41,953 nt of DNA. Origin: an uncultured Verrucomicrobiota bacterium (lineage in GTDB: Bacteria > Verrucomicrobiota > Verrucomicrobiia > Limisphaerales > UBA9464). Numbering within the stretch: the stretch's first letter is position 1; each line of letters opens with the position of its first letter. The stretch is taken from NCBI GenBank assembly GCA_903907925.1, contig CAIVQB010000145.1, forward strand, positions 1 to 41,953. The letters run 5' to 3'. Below are positions 7,216-15,659 of this stretch, in pieces. The notes beneath the pieces are model-generated. The model had not been told where the DNA came from, made no database searches, and saw nothing but the letters and a program-made list of their open reading frames with translations. A program made the position numbers and the translations under genes.

Positions 7216-9504
7216 ATGGTTGTTCGCGTTGCCCTCGACATCGCCCTTGGACGGGAATTCGACTACCTGGTGCCGTCGGAATGGACGGACCGGGTCGAGG
7301 TGGGAACACGGGTCAAGGTCCCGTTCGGTGCCCGCGACTTGCTCGGGGTCGTGACGTCGATTCACGATCAATCCGATCAACCGGGTCTCAAGCCCCTCCG
7401 CAAGGTCATCGGCGCGCAGAGCCTGGTGACACCCAAGGTCCTCGCGCTCGCCCGCTGGATTGCCGGCTACTATTGCTGTCCGCTGGAGGTCGCGTTGAAA
7501 AGTGTGCTGCCCGATGCAGTGCGGAAGGAAGCGGACGGATGGCGCGAGCGACTTCAGGTGACCTGCCTCAGTCGGCCCGGTGATTTTCCAAAACTGACCG
7601 CCCGTCAGGACGCGGTGTTTCGCATTGTTGAGGAATGGCGGGAGTTGCCGTTGCAGGAATTGTTGCGCCTGGCCGAGACGACGCCGGCCACCGTCCGGAA
7701 GCTGGAGGATCTCGGTCTGGTCCGGATTGCCGGCAAAATCTCCGAACGCGATCCGCACGCCAACGACGTGTTGGTGGCGAGCCGATCATTGGTGCTGAAC
7801 TCCGACCAACGGACCGCGCTCGACGCCATCACCGGAGCGATGGATGTGGCGATGGCGGCATCAAAAACCGCGGTTGAAACGGGTGAACCCGCGGCCGCAG
7901 ATCCCGCCGCGATGGGTGGTGCCTCGCAAACGTTCCTGCTCCATGGCGTGACCGGTTCGGGCAAGACCGAAGTGTACCTCCAGGCGATGGCGCATGCGTT
8001 GGAACGGGGACGCGGAGCGATTGTGCTGGTGCCGGAGATTGCGTTGACGCCGCAGACGGTGGAGCGGTTCAAGTCGCGATTTTCCAGCGGTCCATTGCAG
8101 ACCCTGGTGGCCGTGTTGCATTCGCATTTGAGTGCCGGGGAACGGCATGATGAATGGCACAAGATTCGACAGGGACGGGCCCGCATCGTGATCGGCGCGC
8201 GATCGGCCGTGTTTGCGCCGGTCGATCCCCTCGGGTTGATCGTGGTCGACGAGGAACACGAGCATTCCTACAAGCAGGAAGAAGCGCCGCGATATCATGC
8301 GCGCGATGTCGCTGTGGTCCGGGGTCAGCGCGAGGGCGCGGTGGTGGTGCTCGGGTCGGCCACGCCCTCGCTGGAGAGCTATCACAATGCAGTGCGGAAA
8401 AAATACCGGCTGATCAGCCTGCCGAACCGGGCGACGGAGATGAAGCTGCCGGTGGTCCGGGTGATCGATATGCGGCAGGAGCAGAGCCGCGGTGGAGGTC
8501 CGCCCCCGTTGTTTTCCAACCGCTTGGTCGAAGCCATCACGCAGCGATTGGAACGCGGTGAACAGACCATGCTGTTCCTCAACCGTCGCGGGTATTCGAC
8601 CAGCCTCCAGTGCCGAAAATGCGGTTACGTGGCGGGCTGTCCGAATTGCAGCGTCTCGCTGACCTATCATCGGAATGCCCAGAAACTGCTCTGCCACATC
8701 TGCGGCCATGAGGAGCGGGTGCCGACGAAATGTCCGGGCGCGGACTGTGGTGATCCGGGAATCCGTTTTTCCGGGGCGGGCACGGAACGGGTGGAGGACA
8801 CCCTGACCAAGCGCTTTCCCAAGGCGCGTATTCGCCGAATGGATTCCGACACCTTGAAGCGCAAGGAGGACTTCCGGATCATTCTCAACGAATTCCGCAC
8901 CGGGAAAATCGACATCCTGGTCGGCACCCAGATGATCGCCAAGGGACTGCATTTTCCCAATGTCACCCTGGTCGGCATCATTCACGCCGATCTCTCATTG
9001 CACTTGCCGGATTTTCGCGCGGGGGAACGGACATTCCAACTGCTCACCCAGGTCAGCGGCCGTGCCGGGCGCGGTGATGTCGAGGGCGAAGTGGTGGTGC
9101 AGAGTTTCACTCCGTTTCACCCCGCCATCCAGTACGCCCGGCGCCACGATTTCCTCGGGTTTTATGACCAGGAAATCGAATTTCGCGCGCAGTTGGGATA
9201 TCCGCCATTCAGCCGGGTGGCGTTGCTGACCTTGCGCGGTCGCAACGAGGACAAGGTGAAGTTCGGTGCCGAACATCTGCGGCGCTGGCTGGACGAACAT
9301 GCGTCGGCCTGGCCGGGAACGATCATCGCCGGACCGGCACCCGCACCGCTGGCCCGCGCTGAATCGTTTTATCGATACCAGTTGATGCTGCGCTCCCCGC
9401 GCATGAGCCGGTTGAGCAAGGATCTCGCCCGGCTGGATGAAGCGGTGGTGTTGCCGGACGACCTGCGCCTGACCATCGACATCGATCCAGCGAGTTTGTT
9501 GTGA
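7216..9504 (+). CDS. priA: Primosomal protein N' (replication restart helicase PriA)
   Basis: A 762-residue protein of normal PriA length, a cytosolic 3'-5' superfamily 2 helicase that reloads the replisome at stalled forks. The N-terminal 3'-DNA-binding domain (about 1-100) has the typical LGREFDYLVP. Walker A GVTGSGKT is at 244-251 and the DEEH box at 345-348. The zinc-binding region has all eight cysteines (466, 469, 475, 478, 493, 496, 506, 511). Helicase motifs continue with GTQMIAKGLHFPNVTLVG and QVSGRAGRG, and the C-terminal domain runs to the end. A loop of about 25 residues rich in Ala, Pro and Glu (about 212-236) precedes Walker A and looks like a lineage insertion. The gene stands alone; the next gene is convergent. 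Confidence 0.97.
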   Translation: MVVRVALDIALGREFDYLVPSEWTDRVEVGTRVKVPFGARDLLGVVTSIHDQSDQPGLKPLRKVIGAQSLVTPKVLALARWIAGYYCCPLEVALKSVLPDAVRKEADGWRERLQVTCLSRPGDFPKLTARQDAVFRIVEEWRELPLQELLRLAETTPATVRKLEDLGLVRIAGKISERDPHANDVLVASRSLVLNSDQRTALDAITGAMDVAMAASKTAVETGEPAAADPAAMGGASQTFLLHGVTGSGKTEVYLQAMAHALERGRGAIVLVPEIALTPQTVERFKSRFSSGPLQTLVAVLHSHLSAGERHDEWHKIRQGRARIVIGARSAVFAPVDPLGLIVVDEEHEHSYKQEEAPRYHARDVAVVRGQREGAVVVLGSATPSLESYHNAVRKKYRLISLPNRATEMKLPVVRVIDMRQEQSRGGGPPPLFSNRLVEAITQRLERGEQTMLFLNRRGYSTSLQCRKCGYVAGCPNCSVSLTYHRNAQKLLCHICGHEERVPTKCPGADCGDPGIRFSGAGTERVEDTLTKRFPKARIRRMDSDTLKRKEDFRIILNEFRTGKIDILVGTQMIAKGLHFPNVTLVGIIHADLSLHLPDFRAGERTFQLLTQVSGRAGRGDVEGEVVVQSFTPFHPAIQYARRHDFLGFYDQEIEFRAQLGYPPFSRVALLTLRGRNEDKVKFGAEHLRRWLDEHASAWPGTIIAGPAPAPLARAESFYRYQLMLRSPRMSRLSKDLARLDEAVVLPDDLRLTIDIDPASLL

Positions 9505-9556
9505 CGGGTTGTGGGAATCCACGCGTGCTGTCGACTGGTGGAGCGCCCCAAGAGGA

Positions 9557-9650
9557 GACACTGATTTCACGAATTCACACGGATTGAGAAAGGATGAACC
9601 GAATCCGATCCGCTCTTCAAAAATCCGTGTGAATTCGTGCAATCAGTGTC
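9557..9650. repeat. Dispersed imperfect inverted repeat, copy A (most complete)
   Basis: A 29-nt left arm (9557-9585) and a 29-nt right arm (9622-9650) are reverse complements with a single mismatch, around a 36-nt spacer containing ATGAACCGAATCCGATCC. The element fills the space between the convergent priA and EF-hand genes and could fold as a long hairpin in either transcript. Related or degenerate copies lie at 15757-15829, 15970-15995, 32844-32912 and 34040-34082. Copies A and D share the 18-nt core in the spacer. A role as a bidirectional terminator or mRNA-end stabiliser is an inference from position. Confidence 0.85.
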
Positions 9651-9657
9651 GTCTACG

Positions 9658-11532
9658 CTACGGCCCTTTTTTCAACAGCGCCTCCAGCTCGGCGCGGTCG
9701 AGCATGCCGTCGCCGTTTTGGTCGAACGGCGTCAGGTCGGCGTCGGGTCCGCGCCACAATTTGAATTCCGCCGCGTTGAGCCGGCCGTCGCCGTCCAGAT
9801 CGCGGCGGGCCAAAAGTTCCGTGACCGCGGTTCCGGGTGCGGCAACCACGACCAATGGAACCGGTGCCGGTGCGGCAGTCTGTGACGCCGGTCGGACGCC
9901 GTTGGCGATTTCCGTGTAGAGACTGTCGGGATGTTTTTCGCGAAGTTCCGCGAGGTAACCGTCGAGCTTTTCCGGCCGATCGAGTCCGATGGCATCGTGG
10001 GCGAAGGCGAGCAGGAACAGTGTCTCAGCGTCGGCATCCGGTGGTGCGGTCCCTTCCGGTGCCAGCAGTTCGACCACCTTGGCGGGTTCACCGGAGAAGA
10101 AGGCGTAGACCGCGCGTTCATGGGGCGGCATGGAAGCCAGGCGGCCGCCGAGTTCTTCGGCGCGGATGGCATCCGGGGTCCAGCGGGCCTGCGGCAGTGA
10201 GACGAGGGGGAAGGTGTCGATGGCGACCAGGGGTGTCGCGCCCGGCGCCCGGGTGATGTCCAATCCCAGCCATAGCAATCGATCCGAGGCTGCCATTGAG
10301 CGGACCGGTGAGCCGATGGGAAACCAGCCCAGCCAGCGATGACTGGGCATGTGAAACAGGAGAACGCGTCCGCGCAGCGTGTTGGCGCCGTCGGTGGTGG
10401 CGATCCACAGCAGTGTTTTGCTGGCGAACAGGGCGGTGACCGCTCCGGGGAGGCGGCTGGTCGGGGTGACCGCGTTGACGGGTGTGTGGGTTTCCGCGCT
10501 GAGCCGGGCGGAGCGGGCGCGCTGTCGCATTCGGTCCCGGATGCCGTTGGCCACGCGCAGGCGGGCGGCGGCCTGACCTGCCTGGGTTGCCTTGAACCCG
10601 GGCGCGAGGGCCACTCCGAGTCCGCCGGCGACGGTCACACCCACCGGCGCAAACCGGCTTTCACTGGACCCGGTTTCCGGATTCAGAAAGTGCAGCCCGG
10701 CGTCGCTGCCGATCCAGAATCCATTTTCGCCGTCGCCGGCGATGGTTCGGATCGTGACCGGTTCCAAACGGGGCGAGCCGCGCGACAGCTCGGCGCCGGC
10801 GGGCACCCATTGCGAACCGTGGGAATGGCGCACGGCGATGTTCTGGGTTCCGGCGGCGAGCAACCAGTCGTGCGAGGCGCCGAACTGGGTCCACGGTTCG
10901 GGCGCGGTGCCTGAGACCGGCGCGGACGTGCCCGGTGCGCGTAAAAAGTTTCCAGCGCCGGCCGCTTCGGTGAACAGGACGCCATTGCGACCAAGGACGG
11001 CCAGGCCGCTGTCCAGTTGCGCCATGTCGGCGAGGTTCCGGGTGGTGACGCCCTCGGAAGGTCCGAAGGCATCCAACACAAACGGCTCGATGCTCAATGA
11101 TGCCAGGCCGGTGTTGAGATTGAGCCAGACCCGCTGGCTTCCGGGGAGGATTGAACGGACGAGATTGGTTTGCAGGATGCCGCGCACCGGTTCGAGGCGG
11201 TTCTCGGCAGGAGTGTAGGTCCACAACCGCCCGAAGCCGGGAAACTGGTCACCCGCACCGGCCGGCCGGGCGATCATCCACAGCCGGCCGGCGCCCAACG
11301 CCAGGCGCTCGACCGATTCCACCGGATTTTCCCGGGGAAAGGTGGCGGGAACAAAACGCGGGATTGGAAAAGGCGGGATCAGCTCGATCCGGTGGAGAAC
11401 GAAAGCATCTGTGGGCGCGGAGAGAATCCGCGAGGAAGTTCCGTTGGTGGCCCGAACGCTGGATGCCGGCGGCATTTCGGCCCGGAGACCCAGACCCAAC
11501 ACGGCGGCGATGATGAACGAAAAGAGGCGCAA
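9658..11532 (-). CDS. Exported beta-propeller-like protein with C-terminal EF-hand pair
   Basis: About 624 residues. The suggested start is TTG at 11532: it is preceded by GAGG with about 5 nt spacing and is followed immediately by a hydrophobic signal segment (LFSFIIAAVLGLGLRA). The frame is open to an ATG at 11682, but that start lies inside a palindromic repeat and adds unlikely residues. The body has repeated motifs such as RLWMIARP, WIGSDAGLHFLNPETG and LLWIATTDGAN, typical of periplasmic propellers like those of hybrid two-component sensors. No kinase domain follows. The C-terminus carries two calcium-binding EF-hand loops, DLDGDGRLNAAEF and DQNGDGMLDRAEL, about 20 residues apart. It is probably a secreted or periplasmic calcium-binding protein; partner and function are unknown. 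Confidence 0.8.
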   Translation of the reverse strand: MRLFSFIIAAVLGLGLRAEMPPASSVRATNGTSSRILSAPTDAFVLHRIELIPPFPIPRFVPATFPRENPVESVERLALGAGRLWMIARPAGAGDQFPGFGRLWTYTPAENRLEPVRGILQTNLVRSILPGSQRVWLNLNTGLASLSIEPFVLDAFGPSEGVTTRNLADMAQLDSGLAVLGRNGVLFTEAAGAGNFLRAPGTSAPVSGTAPEPWTQFGASHDWLLAAGTQNIAVRHSHGSQWVPAGAELSRGSPRLEPVTIRTIAGDGENGFWIGSDAGLHFLNPETGSSESRFAPVGVTVAGGLGVALAPGFKATQAGQAAARLRVANGIRDRMRQRARSARLSAETHTPVNAVTPTSRLPGAVTALFASKTLLWIATTDGANTLRGRVLLFHMPSHRWLGWFPIGSPVRSMAASDRLLWLGLDITRAPGATPLVAIDTFPLVSLPQARWTPDAIRAEELGGRLASMPPHERAVYAFFSGEPAKVVELLAPEGTAPPDADAETLFLLAFAHDAIGLDRPEKLDGYLAELREKHPDSLYTEIANGVRPASQTAAPAPVPLVVVAAPGTAVTELLARRDLDGDGRLNAAEFKLWRGPDADLTPFDQNGDGMLDRAELEALLKKGP

Positions 11533-11640
11533 GTGGACCTCAAGGTGCCGACGCCCCGTCGACCGGTCAACTCGGCGCGAAACAACGAGCCGCGCGGTCC
11601 ATAGATTCGGAACCCGCAAATCCGTTGGAGGAATTCGATT

Positions 11641-11707
11641 TGGAAAGCATGAAAGCAGGAAGGGGAAAACTTCTCGGGCCACTCTCCTCCTGCTTTCATA
11701 CTTTCCA
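11641..11707. repeat. Long hairpin repeat between EF-hand gene and PEP-CTERM gene
   Basis: The 20-nt left arm (11641-11660) and right arm (11688-11707) are reverse complements with one mismatch (19/20), around a 27-nt spacer. The arms read roughly TGGAAAGCATGAAAGCAGGA. It lies in the 359-nt divergent gap 11533-11891, which otherwise shows no convincing gene. The upstream ATG (11682) of the EF-hand reading frame falls inside the hairpin, which argues against that start. This is a different family from the repeat at 9557. Confidence 0.8.
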
Positions 11708-11891
11708 GATTTTGATTCTTTGGGATCGATGACGAATGGGAAAACTGCCTGCGCCTCGAAGTCACATTCTGTTGGAATGGAGGAAAATAGACTCGCCTTG
11801 GCTGGGAATTGTCAGATTCACTTCCCCGCCCCATCGGTAGGCGATTGGGCGTATGACAGTGGTTCCCATCCAACAACGACTGCCCAACACC

Positions 11892-12440
11892 ATGCGACGA
11901 TTCCCTCTACCCCTCCGTCTGGCGACCTGTGTCGCCTGTGCTCTGGCCACTTCCACCGCGCACGCTGTGGTCCTCATCAATATCACTACGGATACTGCCA
12001 CGGATCTCGCCGGGAGTTTTTCTGTACCTGGGTATAACTTCGAAGGCACTCCTCCCACGACGTTCAGTGCGCTCCCATTTGGTGACACCTTACTTTATCT
12101 GAATCGTGGGCCGGGCTCGCCATACAATGACGCCTTCGAGACCCGCAGCGGAGGCGGCGGAACTCCCGACGATCCGCGTTTCTTCGCCATCGCCTCGTTC
12201 GGCACTTCTGCTCTTTCAGGAACCTATACCAACGGTGGAAGCACCGCAGATCAGACGGTGAACTGGTCGTTCAGCAATCTGCAGGAAACAGATTTCGGCC
12301 AATTTGGAGGCACGTTTTCCGGCGACTTCTCCTTCTCGTTGGTGGCTGTGCCTGAGCCCACCGAAACCGCCGTCGCTGTCGGACTCGGTCTCGGCGTTTT
12401 CGCCCTGGTGCGCCGCAACCGCAGACCTTCCGTTGTCTGA
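11892..12440 (+). CDS. PEP-CTERM sorting domain protein (small, secreted)
   Basis: About 182 residues. ATG 11892 is preferred to the in-frame ATG at 11853 because a clean signal peptide follows (MRRFPLPLRLATCVACALA, cleavage likely after AHA). The middle is Gly-, Ser- and Thr-rich, low in charge and of unknown fold. The C-terminus has the PEP-CTERM tripartite signal: VPEP, a hydrophobic helix (TAVAVGLGLGVFALV) and a basic end RRNRR. Such proteins are processed by an exosortase/archaeosortase-type enzyme and sent to the surface or exopolysaccharide matrix. No exosortase gene is in the window. A rho-independent terminator follows at 12488. Confidence 0.85.
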   Translation: MRRFPLPLRLATCVACALATSTAHAVVLINITTDTATDLAGSFSVPGYNFEGTPPTTFSALPFGDTLLYLNRGPGSPYNDAFETRSGGGGTPDDPRFFAIASFGTSALSGTYTNGGSTADQTVNWSFSNLQETDFGQFGGTFSGDFSFSLVAVPEPTETAVAVGLGLGVFALVRRNRRPSVV

Positions 12441-12487
12441 CGGGCGGACGGTTCGCTCCACCGACATCCGGTACACTTCCATTCTCA

Positions 12488-12514
12488 GCCCCGCCGTTGC
12501 GCGGGGCTTTTTTT
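12488..12514 (+). terminator. Rho-independent terminator after the PEP-CTERM gene
   Basis: GCCCCGC (12488-12494) pairs with GCGGGGC (12501-12507) over a 6-nt loop, followed directly by seven T residues (12508-12514). It lies 48 nt after the stop at 12440. On the other strand the same hairpin lies just past the stop of the convergent membrane-protein gene (12523) but has no T tract in that direction. Confidence 0.88.
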
Positions 12515-12522
12515 GTCGCCGG

Positions 12523-12903
12523 CTATTTCCACTTGTGTCGGATGCCTGCCCACGCCAGCAGGGCGATTCCAATGGGAGTGCCCGTCACGGAAAACGGCAC
12601 CGCGGCCACGATGCCGAGGAACAGCGCCTTCGCGGCGGCGATCAGCCGCCGATCCTGGTTGAATCGACGTTGAATCCAGTAGGTGGGGAAGAAGACCGAA
12701 AGGAAGCTCAGCGGAATGGTGAGAAACCAGTCGATGATCGCGAACTCGGCGAAGTTCCAGAGATTGTCGACCACCAGCATGAGTGCCGAGGAGGCCGGGT
12801 GAAAGGCAACCCGGTCGTTGGAGGCCGACGCGGGCGTCGGAGACCGTGAAGGAATCGGTGTGCCGGGCGGCAGCACTTCCGGAATGATGGGCGACTCGCT
12901 CAC
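12523..12903 (-). CDS. Small hypothetical membrane protein
   Basis: 126 residues, not recognised. The start is GTG at 12903, with AGAGGAAG upstream at a usable distance. A Pro/Ser-rich, probably disordered N-terminus (about 1-35) is followed by hydrophobic segments at about 40-75 (NLWNFAEFAIIDWFLTIPL, then SFLSVFFPTYWI) and about 88-122 (AAKALFLGIVAAVPFSV, then GIALLAWAGI). This suggests a two- to three-helix inner-membrane protein. It is first in line with, but separated from, the small-paralogue/acyltransferase group upstream on the same strand. Confidence 0.7.
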   Translation of the reverse strand: MSESPIIPEVLPPGTPIPSRSPTPASASNDRVAFHPASSALMLVVDNLWNFAEFAIIDWFLTIPLSFLSVFFPTYWIQRRFNQDRRLIAAAKALFLGIVAAVPFSVTGTPIGIALLAWAGIRHKWK

Positions 12904-12953
12904 GACACTCTTCCTCTGACAGGGAAATGGCCCAACGGCAAGGCACCGCCCGT

Positions 12954-13181
12954 TTATCCACCCGATCGTTTGGACCGGGATTTCGGCAAATCCTCCACCG
13001 CCACGATGTGCAAGGCATCGAGAGTGGTCACCGAATCATCCCGTCCCAAAACCACCACCACCCCTTTGCCGATGGCCAGGAATTCAGGATGCGGAACCGG
13101 GTAGCGCTGTCCGTCGCTGGTTCCGATAGTGAAGGGTTTGAATCCGTTCACCAAACGTTCCCGGATCCGGTTCAAGTTCAT
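12954..13181 (-). CDS. Small conserved protein, paralogue of 14309-14533
   Basis: 75 residues. ATG 13181 is used because the frame's longer version would need a TTG two codons earlier and the paralogue begins at the same residue. It is predicted to be soluble, with no signal peptide and one compact domain: an MNLNRIRE start, GFKPF, VPHPEF, then a C-terminal core VLGRDDSVTTLDALHIVAVE. Identity to the second copy is 51 of the first 66 residues (about 77%), and the last 23 of those residues are identical. Codon differences in that core are silent, so both copies look maintained. GTAGT lies 8 nt before both start codons, so the duplication included the leader. I recognise no named family. Confidence 0.8.
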   Translation of the reverse strand: MNLNRIRERLVNGFKPFTIGTSDGQRYPVPHPEFLAIGKGVVVVLGRDDSVTTLDALHIVAVEDLPKSRSKRSGG

Positions 13182-13241
13182 AAGCAATCACTACTCCCGG
13201 GCACATCAGCCGGCAACCGTGCTCTCTTCCACCGCCCCGGA

Positions 13242-14312
13242 TCATCGTTTCCCGAGCCGACTGCCGATTCGAATCATCGGCACTTCGATGCAATAATAGC
13301 TCAGGGCGGCGAGAATCAGCGTCGCTCCGAGGCACCCGGGAACGCTCCAAACCGGGGAAGGAATCCGGACCGCGCAGAACAGCGTCTGCCAGAGATAAAG
13401 GCTGAAGCTGATGCGCCCGATCCAAACAACCGGTGGCCAGTTGCAAACGATTTGAGCGATGAAACACCGTCCCTCAGTGACGACCTTGATCACCACGGCA
13501 ATGGTTCCCAGGATCGCCGATGGGCCGGCGACGATTCCCAGCTTTCCGCCGGGCAGACCGTATAGGATTTGGTATCCCAACAAGGCGATCCCGGCAAAGA
13601 GAGTGAGGGTCGCCGTTAAGGGTCGATTCAGCAGCGCTCGAAACGCGGGTCGTCGCTGGGCCAATGCCAGCGCGGCCCCCACCAACACACTGTCGAAGAT
13701 CAGATCGAGGCGGCCCAATCCGAGAGGCGCGCCATGCGCCGCCTTGGTGACCAGATGACGCCAGATGGGAGCGGCTCCGCAAAGTGCGACCACCATCCAG
13801 AGCCGATATCGCGCCGGCGCGATCACCAGCAGCAGGGGCCAGATGAAATAGAACTGGGCTTCGACGGACAGGCTCCACAAATGACCGGTCAGGCCGGATC
13901 CCTCCGTGTGGAGAAGATTCCGGAAGAACAACAACGATCCGAGCCATTCTGAAGAATCCCACGTCAATCGACACCCGAGCGTGAGCACGAGGGCTCCGAC
14001 GAGATAGACATAGGTGGCCGGCAGGATCCGGAAGGCGCGACGAAGGTAGAACCTGTGGATATCGATGCGTCCGGTCCGATCCTCCTCCTCGCAGAGCAGA
14101 GTGGTGATGATAAATCCGCTGATCACGAAGAACAGAGTGACCGCAGCACTACCGTGACGGATCCATTGATCCATGAGTCCGGCCGAACGAAAAAAGCCGT
14201 CACGGACGTGCAGGTGGAAGGCGATCACCCAGACAACTGCGAACGCACGCAAAGCGTCCAAACCCGGGAGCCGGTCTTTACGCGGAGGGTTCAAGGATGC
14301 GGTCCGGATCAT
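13242..14312 (-). CDS. Acyltransferase family 3 (OafA/YrhL-type) integral membrane protein
   Basis: 356 residues with about ten hydrophobic segments. Hallmarks of the family are RLPGLDALRAFAVVWVIAFH near residue 20, LFFVISGFIITTLL (about 60-75), FYLRRAFRILPATYVY, and GHLWSLSVEAQFYFIWPL with the conserved H and E. Members transfer acetyl or other acyl groups from the cytoplasm onto cell-surface sugars such as O-antigen or exopolysaccharide. The ATG overlaps the TGA of the small gene 14309-14533 by 4 nt (ATGA), so the two are probably translationally coupled. A second copy of that small gene lies 60 nt downstream. The physical sandwich suggests, but does not prove, a functional link. Confidence 0.93.
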   Translation of the reverse strand: MIRTASLNPPRKDRLPGLDALRAFAVVWVIAFHLHVRDGFFRSAGLMDQWIRHGSAAVTLFFVISGFIITTLLCEEEDRTGRIDIHRFYLRRAFRILPATYVYLVGALVLTLGCRLTWDSSEWLGSLLFFRNLLHTEGSGLTGHLWSLSVEAQFYFIWPLLLVIAPARYRLWMVVALCGAAPIWRHLVTKAAHGAPLGLGRLDLIFDSVLVGAALALAQRRPAFRALLNRPLTATLTLFAGIALLGYQILYGLPGGKLGIVAGPSAILGTIAVVIKVVTEGRCFIAQIVCNWPPVVWIGRISFSLYLWQTLFCAVRIPSPVWSVPGCLGATLILAALSYYCIEVPMIRIGSRLGKR

Positions 14313-14533
14313 CGATCCCGCTTGGATCCGGGCCCGGGCAGATCTTCCACGGCAACGATGTGCAAGGCGTCGAGGGTGGTCACTGAATCATCCCGGCCCA
14401 GAACTGCGACCACACCCTTGCCGATCATGATGAATTCCGGATGTGGAACCTCGTACCGCTTGCCGCCGCTGGTTTCCAGGGCGAACGGGCGAAATCCATT
14501 CGAAACCTTTTTGCGGATCCGATCCAAATTCAT
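14309..14533 (-). CDS. Small conserved protein, paralogue of 12954-13181, coupled to acyltransferase
   Basis: 74 residues from ATG 14533. It begins MNLDRIRKK and shares VPHPEF, IGKGVV and the 23-residue C-terminal core with its paralogue. There is no signal peptide or membrane segment, so it is likely cytosolic. The stop overlaps the acyltransferase start (ATGA), pointing to coupled synthesis. The two copies differ mainly in the N-terminal half and the charged tail. Function is unknown; an adaptor or regulator of the acyltransferase is one guess, a tandem duplication interrupted by the acyltransferase another. Confidence 0.82.
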   Translation of the reverse strand: MNLDRIRKKVSNGFRPFALETSGGKRYEVPHPEFIMIGKGVVAVLGRDDSVTTLDALHIVAVEDLPGPGSKRDR

Positions 14534-14576
14534 GGACCATGACTACCCATCGGGAAACCCGCCCGCAAGTGGGCGT

Positions 14577-15659
14577 TTAGTACACGCCTTCGACGATGTT
14601 CTTTTCCATCGCGCCGAAGGGCCGGACATCACCGACGCCGTCCCAGGCATAGGGCGGCCGTGGGGTGCGGCGGATGGCTTCGTCGCGTTCGAGAAAGCGT
14701 GGCATGAAGAATTCCTTCGTCAGCGTGGTGAGTTCCACGCGGCCGAATTCGCCATAGCCGACCAGGTCGGTGGTGGCGTTGGGCTTCACCACTCGCAACA
14801 CGGCGCGCGGCTGGGAGGCGTAATAGGTCACGCTGAAATTGTCCTCCGGCTGCAGCGGCACGCTGGCGGCGAGACCCATGAGGGTGTTGCCGTAGGTGGG
14901 ATAGAAACCGATGCGGCCTTCGAGAAGTTCCTCGACCAGGAAACGAACCTCCTGCGGCTTCATCGACGTGCCGCCGCAGAACACACCGCGGATGCCGGCG
15001 TCCCAGAGGTTGACCTGCTCGGCGAGGGCTTCGAGCAGCTTCGGCGTGGTGAAGAGTCCCGAGACCTTGCGATGCTTGAGGATGGTGGCCGCCTGATCGA
15101 CCACGTGGGTCATGTACTGCTTCGCGACTTCAAACTGTTTGTTCGTGATGAGCTTCTTCACGAAGCTCGGATCGAGATCAATGAAGTAGCAGGAGCTGCC
15201 GCGCACGTTGGCGAGATGCTCGATCGCGAGACGCAACCGGCGGGGACCGGTCGGCCCCATCATCAGCCAGGCACCGCCGCGGGGAAAATGGGCGTCGGAA
15301 ATCTTCTCGGAGAATTCCGAGTAGTCGACCTTGTAGTCGTTCCAGCCGATGCGCTGTTTCGGCATGCCGGTGGTGCCACCGGTCTCGAAGATGTTGAACG
15401 GTTTGCCCTTGAAGGCACCGGGGACCCACACCTCGGGCTGCAGATCGCGGAGGAATTCGTCCTGGAAGTGGGGGAACTTCATCATGTCGGCGAAGTTCTT
15501 CACTTCCTTCCGTGGATCGAAATTCTTCGAGGCCCAGTCGAGCCAGAACGGACAGCCGGTCTCCGGGCTGAAATGCCATTGGATGATCTCGGCCAGATGG
15601 GATTCAAGCTGCACCTGGGCGGCAGCGACGGCTTCGGGAGCAACGGTCGGGATGGGCAT
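14577..15659 (-). CDS. Short ANL-superfamily adenylate-forming protein (EhpF/AMP-binding-like)
   Basis: 360 residues. The motif ETGGTTGMPKQRIGW (about 92-106) corresponds to the phosphate-binding TSGTTGxPK loop of acyl-activating enzymes. Further AMP-binding-like blocks are GLFTTPKLLEAL, GIRGVFCGGTSM and FYPTYGNTLMGLA (the Y-G-x-T-E-type motif, with N in place of E). GDVRPFGAMEKNIVEGVY ends the protein. The C-terminal lid domain of ordinary acyl-CoA synthetases is missing, as in the phenazine-pathway protein EhpF. It probably activates or binds a carboxylic acid; the substrate is unknown. No biosynthetic partner (carrier protein, condensation enzyme) is adjacent. The gene stands 44 nt upstream of the small-paralogue/acyltransferase unit on the same strand and may be cotranscribed with it. 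Confidence 0.72.
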   Translation of the reverse strand: MPIPTVAPEAVAAAQVQLESHLAEIIQWHFSPETGCPFWLDWASKNFDPRKEVKNFADMMKFPHFQDEFLRDLQPEVWVPGAFKGKPFNIFETGGTTGMPKQRIGWNDYKVDYSEFSEKISDAHFPRGGAWLMMGPTGPRRLRLAIEHLANVRGSSCYFIDLDPSFVKKLITNKQFEVAKQYMTHVVDQAATILKHRKVSGLFTTPKLLEALAEQVNLWDAGIRGVFCGGTSMKPQEVRFLVEELLEGRIGFYPTYGNTLMGLAASVPLQPEDNFSVTYYASQPRAVLRVVKPNATTDLVGYGEFGRVELTTLTKEFFMPRFLERDEAIRRTPRPPYAWDGVGDVRPFGAMEKNIVEGVY

